Source: an uncultured Lachnospiraceae bacterium (GTDB taxonomy: Bacteria > Bacillota > Clostridia > Lachnospirales > Lachnospiraceae). From it: a stretch of 13,112 bases of DNA. The notes under the pieces are model-generated. The model did not search any database. It was given only the letters and a program-made list of their open reading frames with translations, and had not been told where the DNA came from. Of the stretch, positions 1 to 6,338 are shown piece by piece. The position numbers were made by a program, and so were the translations under genes. The stretch covers positions 1-13,112 of the forward strand of contig CAJUKA010000107.1 in the NCBI GenBank assembly GCA_910586585.1, read 5' to 3'. Each line of letters starts with the position of its first letter. Within the stretch, counting starts at the first letter, position 1.

Positions 1-381
1 ACGCCCCACCGCCACCGGGTAATCAAGACACGCTTGACCGAGGAAGAATACGCCGGGTTTTCCGAGCGTGTCACCCTCTGCAAAATGAGCCAAGCCGAGT
101 TTATCCGGCAAGCCCTTATTAAGTCAAGCATACGCCCGGTTATCACCGTTTCCCCGGTCAATGATGAACTGCTTTCTGCCGTTGGGAAACTCACAGCCGA
201 ATACGGGAAAATCGGCGGCAACTTGAACCAGATTGCCCGCTGTCTGAATGAGTATGGCGCACCTTATAACGCCCTCTCCCAAGAAGTGCGAGCCGCCACA
301 GCGGAGCTTGCCGCCTTGAAGTTTGAAGTCTTGCAGAAAGTAGGTGAAGCCGTTGGCAACATTCAAACATATCAGCTCTAA
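1..381 (+). CDS. mobC: Plasmid/ICE mobilization protein MobC (5' partial)
   Basis: This is the accessory relaxosome protein that helps the relaxase bind and nick oriT during conjugative transfer. The frame is open from base 1, so the N-terminus lies outside the window; 126 residues are visible and a TTG at 34 is only an internal codon. The first part (KTRLTEEEYAGFSERV) looks like the ribbon-helix-helix start of MobC proteins, and the middle carries the family hallmark GGNLNQIARCLNEYG. The length and the small, charged C-terminus fit the family. It overlaps the next frame by about 29 bases, the usual coupling of mobC to the relaxase gene in Tn1549-type elements. The base composition is GC-richer than the genes to the right. 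I am confident of the family; the assignment to a Tn1549-like element is from recalled similarity. Confidence 0.85.
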   Translation, partial: TPHRHRVIKTRLTEEEYAGFSERVTLCKMSQAEFIRQALIKSSIRPVITVSPVNDELLSAVGKLTAEYGKIGGNLNQIARCLNEYGAPYNALSQEVRAATAELAALKFEVLQKVGEAVGNIQTYQL

Positions 382-976
382 AAATGCCGATTACGGAGCT
401 GCCGAGCAGTACCTAACCTTTGAGCATGACGAGTTTACCATGAAGCCCACACTGGACGGAAACGGGCAGCTTGTTATCCGTGACGATTACCGCATTTCCT
501 CTTTGAATTGCGGTGATGAAGATTTTGCAATCGCCTGTATGCGTTCCAATCTCCGATACGGCAAGAACCAAAAACGGGAGGACGTAAAGAGCCACCATAG
601 CAGTGCAGTGGTTGGCAATGGGCTTGGTGTATCAGGGCGTCTGTGTGCTGTACAAATTAACGAAAATAGCTTTGGGCAGACAAAACTGCGTGTGGTGAAT
701 TCATCTGGCAGTATTGCAGCTATAGACCTGGGGACTGAACTGGCAGCAGGCGGAACTGATCTGTATGGCATAGAAAACAAAAAAATAATTTCTAAATTAA
801 AAGAAATTTTAAACTTAAGTTTTACGCCTGTAATTGTATATAACCCGGATGCCCAGACTATTGCTCAGATTTTTTCATCGGATACTAATGTAATGTTGCC
901 GTTTATGATATCGGAGCGAAGGGACAATCCAATATGTTTTTCGGTGACGCATTTTTGGTTAGAAACACCAATATAA
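353..976 (+). pseudogene. Truncated Tn1549-type relaxase fused in frame to a phage-like C-terminus
   Basis: The first ~82 codons match the start of VirD2-type relaxases of Tn1549-like ICEs: ATFKHISSKNADYGAAEQYL, then the EHDEFTMKPTLD and NLRYGKNQ blocks and VKSHH. A TTG at 353 is the likely start, because the family begins M-A-T-F and AGGTGA lies 6 bases upstream; a GTG at 344 is the alternative. In the family, VKSHH is followed by YIISFDP and later by the metal-binding HxH motif. Here, at about 598-600, it passes without a stop into unrelated, AT-richer sequence (SSAVVGNGLGVSGRL to SVTHFWLETPI). The protein therefore lacks the metal-binding site and cannot be a working relaxase. The tail sits directly before lysozyme and holin genes, so I infer it is the C-terminus of a phage virion protein, but I do not recognise its family. 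The chimera probably arose by a deletion or insertion junction. Confidence 0.75.
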
Positions 977-1006
977 GAGGATAAAAATGACAGGAGGTAA
1001 AGAGTT

Positions 1007-1819
1007 ATGAAAGGAATCGACATCGCAAAATGGAACAAGGTTACAGACTACAGAGCAGTCAAAAATGCAGGCGCAGAGTTTGCTATTTTAAAAGTAATAA
1101 ATGCGCAAAACAAGCCCGACAGCCGCTTTTACGAACATGTGGCGGGGTGCAACAGTGTAGGATTGCCAATTATTGCAGGATATACATACAGCTATGCCAA
1201 TACAGAGGACAAGGCTGAAAAAGCGTCTGATGCATTTGTGGAGGTAGGCGCGCCCAAGGGCATTGAAACTATGGTGCTGGATTTGGAAGACGCATCTATG
1301 ATGCACCTTGGTAGCAAAACCCTAAAGATTATTGACATCTACAGGAAAACGGCGCAGTCGGCAGGAATGGATTTCTTGATATACACAGGAGGACATTTTT
1401 ATAATCCCTGCCTAAAACCATACGCAAAAGAAATTAAAGATATACCTATTTGGTGGGCGCGGTATCCATCTACAAAGGACAGGACAATCACGGCAGATGT
1501 ACCTGATACAAAGTATCTGCCAACAGGGATTGAGTTATGCGGTTGGCAGTACAGCAGCAAAGGCATAATCCCTGGGATACAGGGATACACGGACCTTAAT
1601 GTATGGTATCGCGACGAAACAATAGAAAATACAGACTATGAGATTACAACGGCATACAATCCATTTACAGAGCCGGCATTCAATGTAAAGATTGGCAAAA
1701 CTGGCAATGATGCAAATTGGGTACAGTGGTATTTGTGGAGATTCGGGCTGTTGCAGAAAGAGGAGATTGATGGCATTGTGGGTAAAGCGTCACGGGCGCT
1801 GTGGAAAAAGATATGTTGA
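1007..1819 (+). CDS. Phage endolysin, GH25 lysozyme with C-terminal peptidoglycan-binding-like domain
   Basis: This is a muramidase that cuts the MurNAc-GlcNAc bond of peptidoglycan, used for host lysis. The GH25 fold spans about residues 1-205: the opening GIDIAKWN motif with D5, the catalytic DxE pair D92/E94 in VLDLED, and the late ELCGWQYSS and YTDLNVWY strands. Residues ~228-268 (VKIGKTGNDANWVQWYLWRF, then EIDGIVGKASRALW) look like a PG_binding_1 domain. No signal peptide is visible, which fits holin-dependent export. The start is ATG 1007 behind AGGAGG at 992-997. The holin starts 14 bases after the stop, so the two form a lysis cassette. The protein ends just after the binding domain, so a few residues may have been lost, but length is normal for the class. 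Function is clear from motifs; phage origin is inferred from context. Confidence 0.9.
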   Translation: MKGIDIAKWNKVTDYRAVKNAGAEFAILKVINAQNKPDSRFYEHVAGCNSVGLPIIAGYTYSYANTEDKAEKASDAFVEVGAPKGIETMVLDLEDASMMHLGSKTLKIIDIYRKTAQSAGMDFLIYTGGHFYNPCLKPYAKEIKDIPIWWARYPSTKDRTITADVPDTKYLPTGIELCGWQYSSKGIIPGIQGYTDLNVWYRDETIENTDYEITTAYNPFTEPAFNVKIGKTGNDANWVQWYLWRFGLLQKEEIDGIVGKASRALWKKIC

Positions 1820-1833
1820 GGAGGAGAAGCAGT

Positions 1834-2235
1834 ATGATGAGAGTAAAAAATACAGATAAAGCACAGGCATGGATAATAGTTGCGGTATCGGCAGTCATGG
1901 ACTTTCTGGGGATTCTCGCAATCCCCGTGTTCTTAATGGTGGGCTGTAACTTGATTGATTACATAACGGGGCTGATTGCATCTAAGTACAGACAGGAGCA
2001 GATAAACAGTTACAAGGGAATGCGCGGCATCGTCAAAAAAGTATGCATGTGGCTGTTGGTTGTTGTAGGTGCTATGGTGGACGTGCTTATTAAGTATGCA
2101 ACGCAGACCATGGGATTTAACATACAGATACCTTTTATTGTTGCGACGCTGGTAGCGGTGTGGATAGTGGTTAATGAGATAATATCCATACTGGAAAACC
2201 TTGTTGATATCGGATTGCCCTTCCACCATTTTTAA
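1834..2235 (+). CDS. Phage holin (holin 4/TcdE-like superfamily), 3' end frameshifted
   Basis: This is a small membrane protein that makes the lesion releasing the endolysin. I place the start at ATG 1834 (MMRVKNTDKAQAW), 7 bases behind the GAGGAGGAG run at 1818-1826; an in-frame upstream GTG at 1801 lies inside the lysozyme gene. Three hydrophobic stretches are visible: AVMDFLGILAIPVFLMVGC, WLLVVVGAMVDVLIKYA and FIVATLVAVWIVVNEII, with the family-like DYITGLIAS and SYKGMRG between them. The frame stops at TAA 2233-2235 right after PFHHF in a five-T run. One base over, an open stretch from 2235 to 2303 reads MPIVKRIKKEVEELGESEEK, the charged C-terminal tail normal for such holins. A single lost T would explain it. 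The 133-aa product may still work because the membrane part is intact. Confidence 0.85.
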   Translation: MMRVKNTDKAQAWIIVAVSAVMDFLGILAIPVFLMVGCNLIDYITGLIASKYRQEQINSYKGMRGIVKKVCMWLLVVVGAMVDVLIKYATQTMGFNIQIPFIVATLVAVWIVVNEIISILENLVDIGLPFHHF

Positions 2236-2362
2236 TGCCTATTGTAAAACGGATAAAAAAAGAAGTGGAAGAACTTGGGGAAAGTGAGGAAAAAGAGCTG
2301 TGATTATTGGGTATTTTTCTTAAAATGTTATTGCATATTTATTAATAAGATTGTAATATATC

Positions 2363-2397
2363 TATAGCGATTTTTGGATTATAGCAAAATTATAGCA
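2363..2397 (+). repeat. TATAGC repeats next to the attachment site
   Basis: The AT-rich 142-base gap between the holin tail and the tRNA fragment contains TATAGC three times (about 2364, 2380 and 2391). The last two sit in a tandem repeat of ATTATAGCA with an 11-base period (2378-2386 and 2389-2397). One helical turn of spacing beside an att core is what arm-type integrase or excisionase sites look like, but there is no direct proof. No gene or terminator is seen in this gap. Confidence 0.35.
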
Positions 2398-2445
2398 GTT
2401 TGAATAAAAACCTTGTAAAATAAAGCTCTACACGCAATTAACTAT

Positions 2446-2491
2446 CTGATTCGTAATCAGTAGGTCGAGGGTTCGAGTCCCTTTGGAAGCT
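2446..2491 (+). other. 3' fragment of tRNA-Thr(CGU): probable attR of the element to the left
   Basis: These 46 bases are the 3' half of a tRNA gene. They comprise an anticodon arm CTGA-TTCGTAA-TCAG (loop 2450-2456, anticodon CGT, hence Thr), a short variable loop, a T arm GAGGG-TTCGAGT-CCCTT (2468-2484) and the acceptor strand TGGAAGC plus discriminator T (2485-2491). The matching 5' acceptor strand (GCTTCCA) and D arm are absent upstream, so this is not a functional tRNA. Tyrosine-recombinase elements that integrate in a tRNA 3' half rebuild the gene at one end and leave such a duplicated 3' part at the other. Phage lysis genes end just to the left and ordinary chromosomal genes begin to the right, so this is most likely attR. 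Confidence 0.75.
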
Positions 2492-2596
2492 TTCAGAGAT
2501 TGGGTGCATTGTCGCTTAATTTTTTCAATTACAGAAGAAAAGCGCGAGAGCAGAAATAGAAATATTCACTGCTTAATGAATAGGAGATTGGTTTTA

Positions 2597-3214
2597 ATGA
2601 AGATTCTGTATGGAACGGGAAATCCAGCAAAACTTTCTGCAATGAAACGGCATTTGGAACCATTAGATATAGAAATTATTGGGTTGAATGATTTAGGTAT
2701 GAAAATCCCCGAAGTCTTGGAAGACGGAAATACGCCTTTAGAGAATGCGCGTCAAAAAGCGAAAGCGTACTATAAGGCGTTTCATATCCCTGTTTTTTCG
2801 TGCGATTCCGGGTTATATTTTGAGAATGTTCCAAATGAAATCCAGCCAGGAGTTCATGTAAGAACGGTGAATGGAAAATATTTAACAGATGATGAAATGC
2901 GTTTGTATTATTCTGGATTGGCACAAAAATATGGTGACATAACAGCGTACTATAAAAATGCCATTTGTTTTGTTCTGGATGATACGCGAATCTTTGAAGC
3001 GATGGAACCAGAGATGGAAAGCGAAAAATTCATTATCACCACAAAACCTCATTCTGCAATACGAAAAAAGGGATTTCCACTGGATAGCTTATCAATAGAT
3101 ATTAAGACTGGAACTTATTTCTATGATTTACCAGAACAAAAGCTGGATCAGGTTGTTGTGAAGGAAGGCTTTTTGACATTTTTTCAAAATGCCCTTATTG
3201 CTTTAAAAGATTAA
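2597..3214 (+). CDS. Non-canonical purine NTP pyrophosphatase (RdgB/HAM1, ITPase family), divergent
   Basis: Family enzymes hydrolyse dITP, ITP and XTP to monophosphate plus pyrophosphate and so keep deaminated purines out of nucleic acids. The 205-residue length is typical. Family landmarks are the opening ILYGTGNPAKLSAM (the T/S-x-N-x-x-K phosphate-binding loop), EDGNTPLENARQKAKAY (the E-x-G-x-T-x-x-E-N-A helix) and PVFSCDSGLYFE (the D-S-G-L catalytic and metal region). The C-terminal half is divergent: the usual G-Y-D-P-x-F block is not obvious, with HSAIRKKGFPLDSL in its place. Activity on the classic substrates is thus likely but not certain. The start is ATG 2597 with AGGAG at 2582-2586; the longer frame back to 2483 runs into the tRNA fragment and is not real. 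It is the first chromosomal gene after attR. Confidence 0.8.
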   Translation: MKILYGTGNPAKLSAMKRHLEPLDIEIIGLNDLGMKIPEVLEDGNTPLENARQKAKAYYKAFHIPVFSCDSGLYFENVPNEIQPGVHVRTVNGKYLTDDEMRLYYSGLAQKYGDITAYYKNAICFVLDDTRIFEAMEPEMESEKFIITTKPHSAIRKKGFPLDSLSIDIKTGTYFYDLPEQKLDQVVVKEGFLTFFQNALIALKD

Positions 3215-3319
3215 AGAAATCAAAAATACTTTCCGATATATTATATAAAATCAGAAGCGGGGAGATAAAATTTGGGGGTACCCTCGAATTTTATGGGTTT
3301 ATCAGAAAGGAAGGATTTT

Positions 3320-3976
3320 ATGATTTCAAATGTGGCAGGTATGTCGGAACAAGAACTATTAAGCTGTATCAGCAGCAGAAAACAGGAAATTGCTGATAAG
3401 ATAAAAAATGGTGAGACAGAGCAAAAATTTGCAATTGGGGGGTCATCGTTTTCAAACAGTGAATGGGAACGGCTTTTGAAAAAAGTAGATACAAATCTCG
3501 AAGCTGTAAAAGAGCAGCAAGAGGAAGAAAAAGAAGAAAAACTGAAATTGCTCTATGAAGAAGGTTCTACCAAGTGCAATTACTTTTTTGAAAAAATGAA
3601 TGGCACCTATCGAGAAACTGTCCCATATGGTTATCTTGCAAAGGATGGTGTCATTCAATATAAAGGAGTTCTTTTCGTTTGTGACGAAAAGCGAAATGCA
3701 TTGTGTCTTGGTGATATGAGCAACACCAAAAATGTAATGAGAATCAATCTGTCAGGCGGGGGATGTCTGTTGGTAAATCGAGACAATTTAGGTGATTTAG
3801 CACATGCAATCTCTATGTTTTCCCCAGAAGACATTAACTTAATCATGCGTGCAATCGCAGATGATAACAAAGCGCAAGAAGCATTGCAGACAATTGATGA
3901 AGAAACAAATAGTATTGGTGAGGATGCTGAAAGCAATGTTCTAAGCAAAGAACAGTTAGAACAATTAATTTCTTAA
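3320..3976 (+). CDS. Uncharacterised cytoplasmic protein
   Basis: I do not recognise a named family, though it resembles unannotated Lachnospiraceae proteins with a short Ser-Phe-Ser/Trp-Glu-Arg-hydrophobic motif. From ATG 3320 (AAGG-rich ribosome binding site at 3305-3314) it has 218 residues. An in-frame TTG at 3272 behind GGGGAGA would add 16 residues. Residues ~8-45 are helical and charged, followed by FAIGGSSFSNSEWERLLKKV, a coiled-coil-like stretch rich in E and K (about 70-85), then a more globular middle (YGYLAKDGVIQYKGVLFVCD, SGGGCLLVNRDNLGDLAHAI) and an acidic C-terminus. There is no signal peptide or membrane segment. It stands alone between the ITPase and a strong terminator. Confidence 0.7.
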   Translation: MISNVAGMSEQELLSCISSRKQEIADKIKNGETEQKFAIGGSSFSNSEWERLLKKVDTNLEAVKEQQEEEKEEKLKLLYEEGSTKCNYFFEKMNGTYRETVPYGYLAKDGVIQYKGVLFVCDEKRNALCLGDMSNTKNVMRINLSGGGCLLVNRDNLGDLAHAISMFSPEDINLIMRAIADDNKAQEALQTIDEETNSIGEDAESNVLSKEQLEQLIS

Positions 3977-3992
3977 AATTATTTTAATAAAC

Positions 3993-4045
3993 GAGATGGT
4001 CTGTATTTATATTTTGAATATAAGAATAGGCTGTCTCATTTTTTG
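3993..4045 (+). terminator. Rho-independent terminator after the uncharacterised gene
   Basis: A long hairpin pairs 3993-4012 (GAGATGGTCTGTATTTATAT) with 4018-4037 (ATATAAGAATAGGCTGTCTC). It has about 20 base pairs, several of them G-T, one mismatch and a short loop, and it is followed by ATTTTTTG. It lies 16 bases after the stop codon at 3976. Confidence 0.8.
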
Positions 4046-4059
4046 TCGAAAAATCATAG

Positions 4060-4088
4060 TTGTAAACAAGAAGAAGTTTGTTTATACT
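4060..4088 (+). promoter_or_regulatory. Sigma-A promoter for the cytidylate-kinase-like gene
   Basis: TTGTAA (4060-4065) and TATACT (4083-4088) are separated by exactly 17 bases, about 65 bases before the start codon. The spacer carries an imperfect dyad, GTAAACAA ... TTGTTTATAC, which could bind a regulator. Confidence 0.55.
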
Positions 4089-4152
4089 GTTAAAGACAAG
4101 GCAGCTATCTTGAAAATAACTGTCTGAAAAATGTAGGAAGTGAGGTATTAAA

Positions 4153-4938
4153 ATGAATATTACAATAACAGGAAATCTTGGAAGCGGTAAGTCTAGTGTT
4201 GCAAAAATAATTGTGAAAAAGGGATATGAATTTGTTTCTACAGGAAATATATTCCGCCAGCTTGCCATGCAAAAAGGCGTTTCTGTAGAGGAATTTAATA
4301 AGCAAGTGAATGAAGCAGCAAGCCAGGGTGATCATTCTGTAGATAGAATGATTGACGCTACTACAGTAAAAATCGGAAAAGAGCAAGATCATGTTGTGAT
4401 AGATTCACGCCTTGCATGGCATTTTGCGCCAAACAGCTTTAAGGTTTTTATTATCACAGATATTGATGAAGCGAGCCGTAGAGTATTTCATGATAGTCTT
4501 CGTGCAAATTCCGAGTCCTATGAATCACAAGAGACATGCAAAAGGGCGCTAATTCATCGGCAAAAGCTTGAAACTGTCAGATACAAAGAAGTTTATGGTA
4601 TTGATTATTATGATATGAGTAATTATAATTTGGTGATCGAAAGCACAAATGCATCACCAGAGGAAATAGCACAGGAAATTTTAGAAAAGATGGAAGAATA
4701 TCAAAAAGGACATTTTGAAAGACTTATGGAATTAAATCCTTCTTCCATTCATGCTATGAATGCCATCGATGATGAGCAGATCTCAGTCCTGGAAAAAGGA
4801 GGCGTATTTTATTTGAGCAAAGGAAAAAATCAGCTTGATAAAGCAGTCAAAGAAGGGAATAAGTTTGTGACAGTAAAAGTTTCGGATTCCGAGCCAGGCG
4901 GAGAGGACAGCTTCATGAATTTTTCAAATATGAAATAA
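4153..4938 (+). CDS. Cytidylate-kinase-like P-loop protein with extra C-terminal domain
   Basis: Residues ~1-180 form a nucleoside-monophosphate-kinase fold. Walker A is GNLGSGKSS (7-15). The STGNIFRQLA stretch is followed by VVIDSRLAWHFAPNSFKVFI, a pattern typical of (d)CMP-kinase-like proteins. The lid region RRVFHDSLRANSESY is followed by YKEVYGIDYYDMSNYNLVIE, again like that group. A role phosphorylating CMP or dCMP with ATP is the family expectation, but these paralogues are seldom tested. Residues ~186-261 are additional and not part of the kinase: HFERLMELNPSSIHAMNAID and then a basic/acidic tail, unrecognised. The start is ATG 4153 with GGAAGTGAGG upstream, and a promoter is visible at 4060-4088. 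It is a single-gene unit, convergent with the SGNH hydrolase. Confidence 0.75.
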   Translation: MNITITGNLGSGKSSVAKIIVKKGYEFVSTGNIFRQLAMQKGVSVEEFNKQVNEAASQGDHSVDRMIDATTVKIGKEQDHVVIDSRLAWHFAPNSFKVFIITDIDEASRRVFHDSLRANSESYESQETCKRALIHRQKLETVRYKEVYGIDYYDMSNYNLVIESTNASPEEIAQEILEKMEEYQKGHFERLMELNPSSIHAMNAIDDEQISVLEKGGVFYLSKGKNQLDKAVKEGNKFVTVKVSDSEPGGEDSFMNFSNMK

Positions 4939-4949
4939 AAACTGTCCTC
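4903..4949. terminator. Inverted repeat between convergent genes, possible terminator
   Basis: GAGGACAG (4903-4910) and CTGTCCTC (4942-4949) are a perfect 8-bp inverted repeat, with a second inner pairing TTCAT/ATGAA. The left arm is inside the 3' end of the kinase-like gene and the right arm lies between the two convergent stop codons. No T-run follows on either strand, so it may be a transcript-end stabilising hairpin rather than a classical terminator. Confidence 0.4.
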
Positions 4950-4964
4950 GCTTTGACTCATTCT

Positions 4965-5849
4965 TTACTTAATAATTTCCATGAAAGCATAATCCTTGAG
5001 AACTTTATTCCATATTCTATAGGCATTATTGTTTTCATGCACATAGTTGTCAGAGCAGTACTCTGGACGTATTGCACCATTGGCACTCATCAAGTGTTCT
5101 GAAATATTGATGAATCCCCAGCCATTTATGGTGCAGGCATTTTGAAGAAGAATATTTGTGGTTTGTATGGAACTATTGGAGAGCCATCCTTTGTTTACAC
5201 CTGCCGTAATACATGGAATGGATATTACATAAACTTGCAATTCAGGATTTTTTGCAAGTATATTTGTAATCAAGGTCTGTATATCAGCAACGCATTGTTC
5301 GGGCGTACTGCCTGTCAGATCATTCATTCCATAACAGATAAACATTTTTGATACATTTGGGAGTTGTGAGATAGAATCTTCGATATATTGAATTTTACCA
5401 TTGTATATCGGCATGATATTAGCATGCTTTGAGAGTGCGTTTTTAGATATGGCTGCCTTGGCAGAGCTGCTAACTCTGGCCAGAAAATAAGTTGAATCAG
5501 AGGCAATCGAATCATGGGTTTTACAATATTGTTCAAACCCTACAGTGAGAGAATCGCCAACAAATACCGAATTTGCAAAAAATGCGTTTTCGGAAATCAT
5601 CCCGCCTGACAGAATTTCATTATATTTCTGCACATCAATGTCTCCAGCAGTGAAACTGTCCGTAAGATAGATATTTAAGCGTGCTGTAAGACTTTCGGGA
5701 AGGTTCTCGTTTGACAGTGCAACACCAGTTATGGGTTGTATGACAGAGAACGAAGGAATTATAACCAAATCCTCTGCATATACTGTAGATGGAGTCATAA
5801 TCAGCATACATACAAATAGTGCAAGTATGGAATGCGCATATTTTTTCAT
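4965..5849 (-). CDS. Secreted SGNH/GDSL-family hydrolase
   Basis: This is a putative exported esterase or acylhydrolase. The N-terminus is a signal peptide: basic MKKYAHS, hydrophobic ILALFVCMLIM, with probable cleavage after TVYA near residue 25. The catalytic blocks are visible: VFVGDSLTVG with nucleophile S100, a Gly-rich stretch near 128 replaced by RVSSSAKAA, GMND (N176) for the oxyanion hole, and the C-terminal SDNYVHENN with H271. The usual Asp-x-x-His spacing is Asp-x-x-x-His here (D267/H271), so either the loop has one extra residue or the aligned Asp is an Asn. Residues 27-90 before the fold are unrecognised. The start is supported by AAAGGAGC at 5859-5866 on this strand. Substrate is unknown; cell-wall or glycan deacetylation is a reasonable guess for such secreted enzymes. 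It is a single-gene unit, divergent from the zinc-ribbon gene. Confidence 0.85.
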   Translation of the reverse strand: MKKYAHSILALFVCMLIMTPSTVYAEDLVIIPSFSVIQPITGVALSNENLPESLTARLNIYLTDSFTAGDIDVQKYNEILSGGMISENAFFANSVFVGDSLTVGFEQYCKTHDSIASDSTYFLARVSSSAKAAISKNALSKHANIMPIYNGKIQYIEDSISQLPNVSKMFICYGMNDLTGSTPEQCVADIQTLITNILAKNPELQVYVISIPCITAGVNKGWLSNSSIQTTNILLQNACTINGWGFINISEHLMSANGAIRPEYCSDNYVHENNNAYRIWNKVLKDYAFMEIIK

Positions 5850-5862
5850 GTTAATAAAGCTC

Positions 5863-5874
5863 CTTTCATGAAAG
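5863..5874. promoter_or_regulatory. 12-bp palindrome at the ribosome binding site of the SGNH gene
   Basis: CTTTCATGAAAG is a perfect palindrome that overlaps the 5' side of the ribosome binding site. It could be a small operator or a hairpin that hides the site; it could also be chance in AT-rich DNA. Confidence 0.25.
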
Positions 5875-5912
5875 ATTCATCTATTCCTCTCCCAATAAAT
5901 ACTCTCTAGGCT

Positions 5913-5941
5913 ATTATAAAGGAAGAGTATCAATTGCACAA
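5913..5941 (-). promoter_or_regulatory. Sigma-A promoter for the SGNH hydrolase
   Basis: Read on the minus strand, TTGTGC (5941-5936) and TATAAT (5918-5913) have a 17-base spacer, which puts the transcript start near 5906 and leaves a leader of about 57 bases. The -10 box is a perfect consensus. Confidence 0.6.
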
Positions 5942-6040
5942 TACCATTCATAAAAAATAATTATGTGTACATTCTGAAAAAATGCATTAGATATACTTAT
6001 TGTATGGAATATTTTGGAGGAAGGAGATCAAAAACACGAA

Positions 6041-6244
6041 ATGGAACCTTTAAAAATATGTTTCTGCAAAGACTGCAAAACACTTGATTATGCGGGCAAA
6101 AAGTGCCTAAAATGCGGGAGTTTGAGAGTTGTTGAAGCAAGTATGGATTTTTTGTCTTTTCGAAACATAACACATTTAGAACAACATTTTTATGTCAGAG
6201 ATATAACAAAGTTTTCAGAAAACGTTGACTATTGTGCAAATTAG
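6041..6244 (+). CDS. Small zinc-ribbon protein
   Basis: This 67-residue protein has two Cys pairs, CFCKDC near the start and KKCLKCGS around residue 20-25, the layout of a four-Cys zinc ribbon. The second half (FRNITHLEQHFYVRDITKFS) is unrecognised. The start is ATG 6041, 12 bases behind AAGGAGAT (6021-6028); a TTG at 6014 would place the ribosome binding site inside the gene and is less likely. It lies upstream of cheA in the same direction with a 94-base gap, so it may share its transcript. No function can be named; such proteins often act as nucleic-acid or partner-binding adaptors. Confidence 0.6.
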   Translation: MEPLKICFCKDCKTLDYAGKKCLKCGSLRVVEASMDFLSFRNITHLEQHFYVRDITKFSENVDYCAN

Positions 6245-6265
6245 ATATAAAATTATAGGTATAAT

Positions 6266-6288
6266 GCATTACATGCATATTTGTAATG
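6266..6288. promoter_or_regulatory. Inverted repeat upstream of cheA
   Basis: CATTACA (6267-6273) and TGTAATG (6282-6288) form a perfect 7-bp dyad around an 8-base loop. It lies directly after a TATAAT at 6260-6265 whose -35 partner is not clear. With no T-run it is more like an operator than a terminator, and it would sit at the expected transcript start. Confidence 0.35.
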
Positions 6289-6338
6289 TGCAAGATAGAA
6301 AATTGAAAAATACTATTTGATGTGGAAGGGGTGCCTGC

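Noticed and set aside
124..366. Minus-strand open frame opposite mobC
   Set aside because: It is a shadow of the strongly supported mobC frame; no ribosome binding site or family resemblance.
2380..2491. A complete functional tRNA-Thr gene
   Set aside because: No 5' acceptor strand or D arm can be found upstream of the anticodon arm.
2483..2596. Longer N-terminus for the ITPase gene
   Set aside because: The extension starts inside the tRNA fragment and has no ribosome binding site, whereas ATG 2597 begins exactly at the family motif with AGGAG upstream.
5142..5351. Plus-strand frame of 69 codons inside the SGNH gene
   Set aside because: It is antisense to the clear SGNH motifs and looks like a shadow frame.
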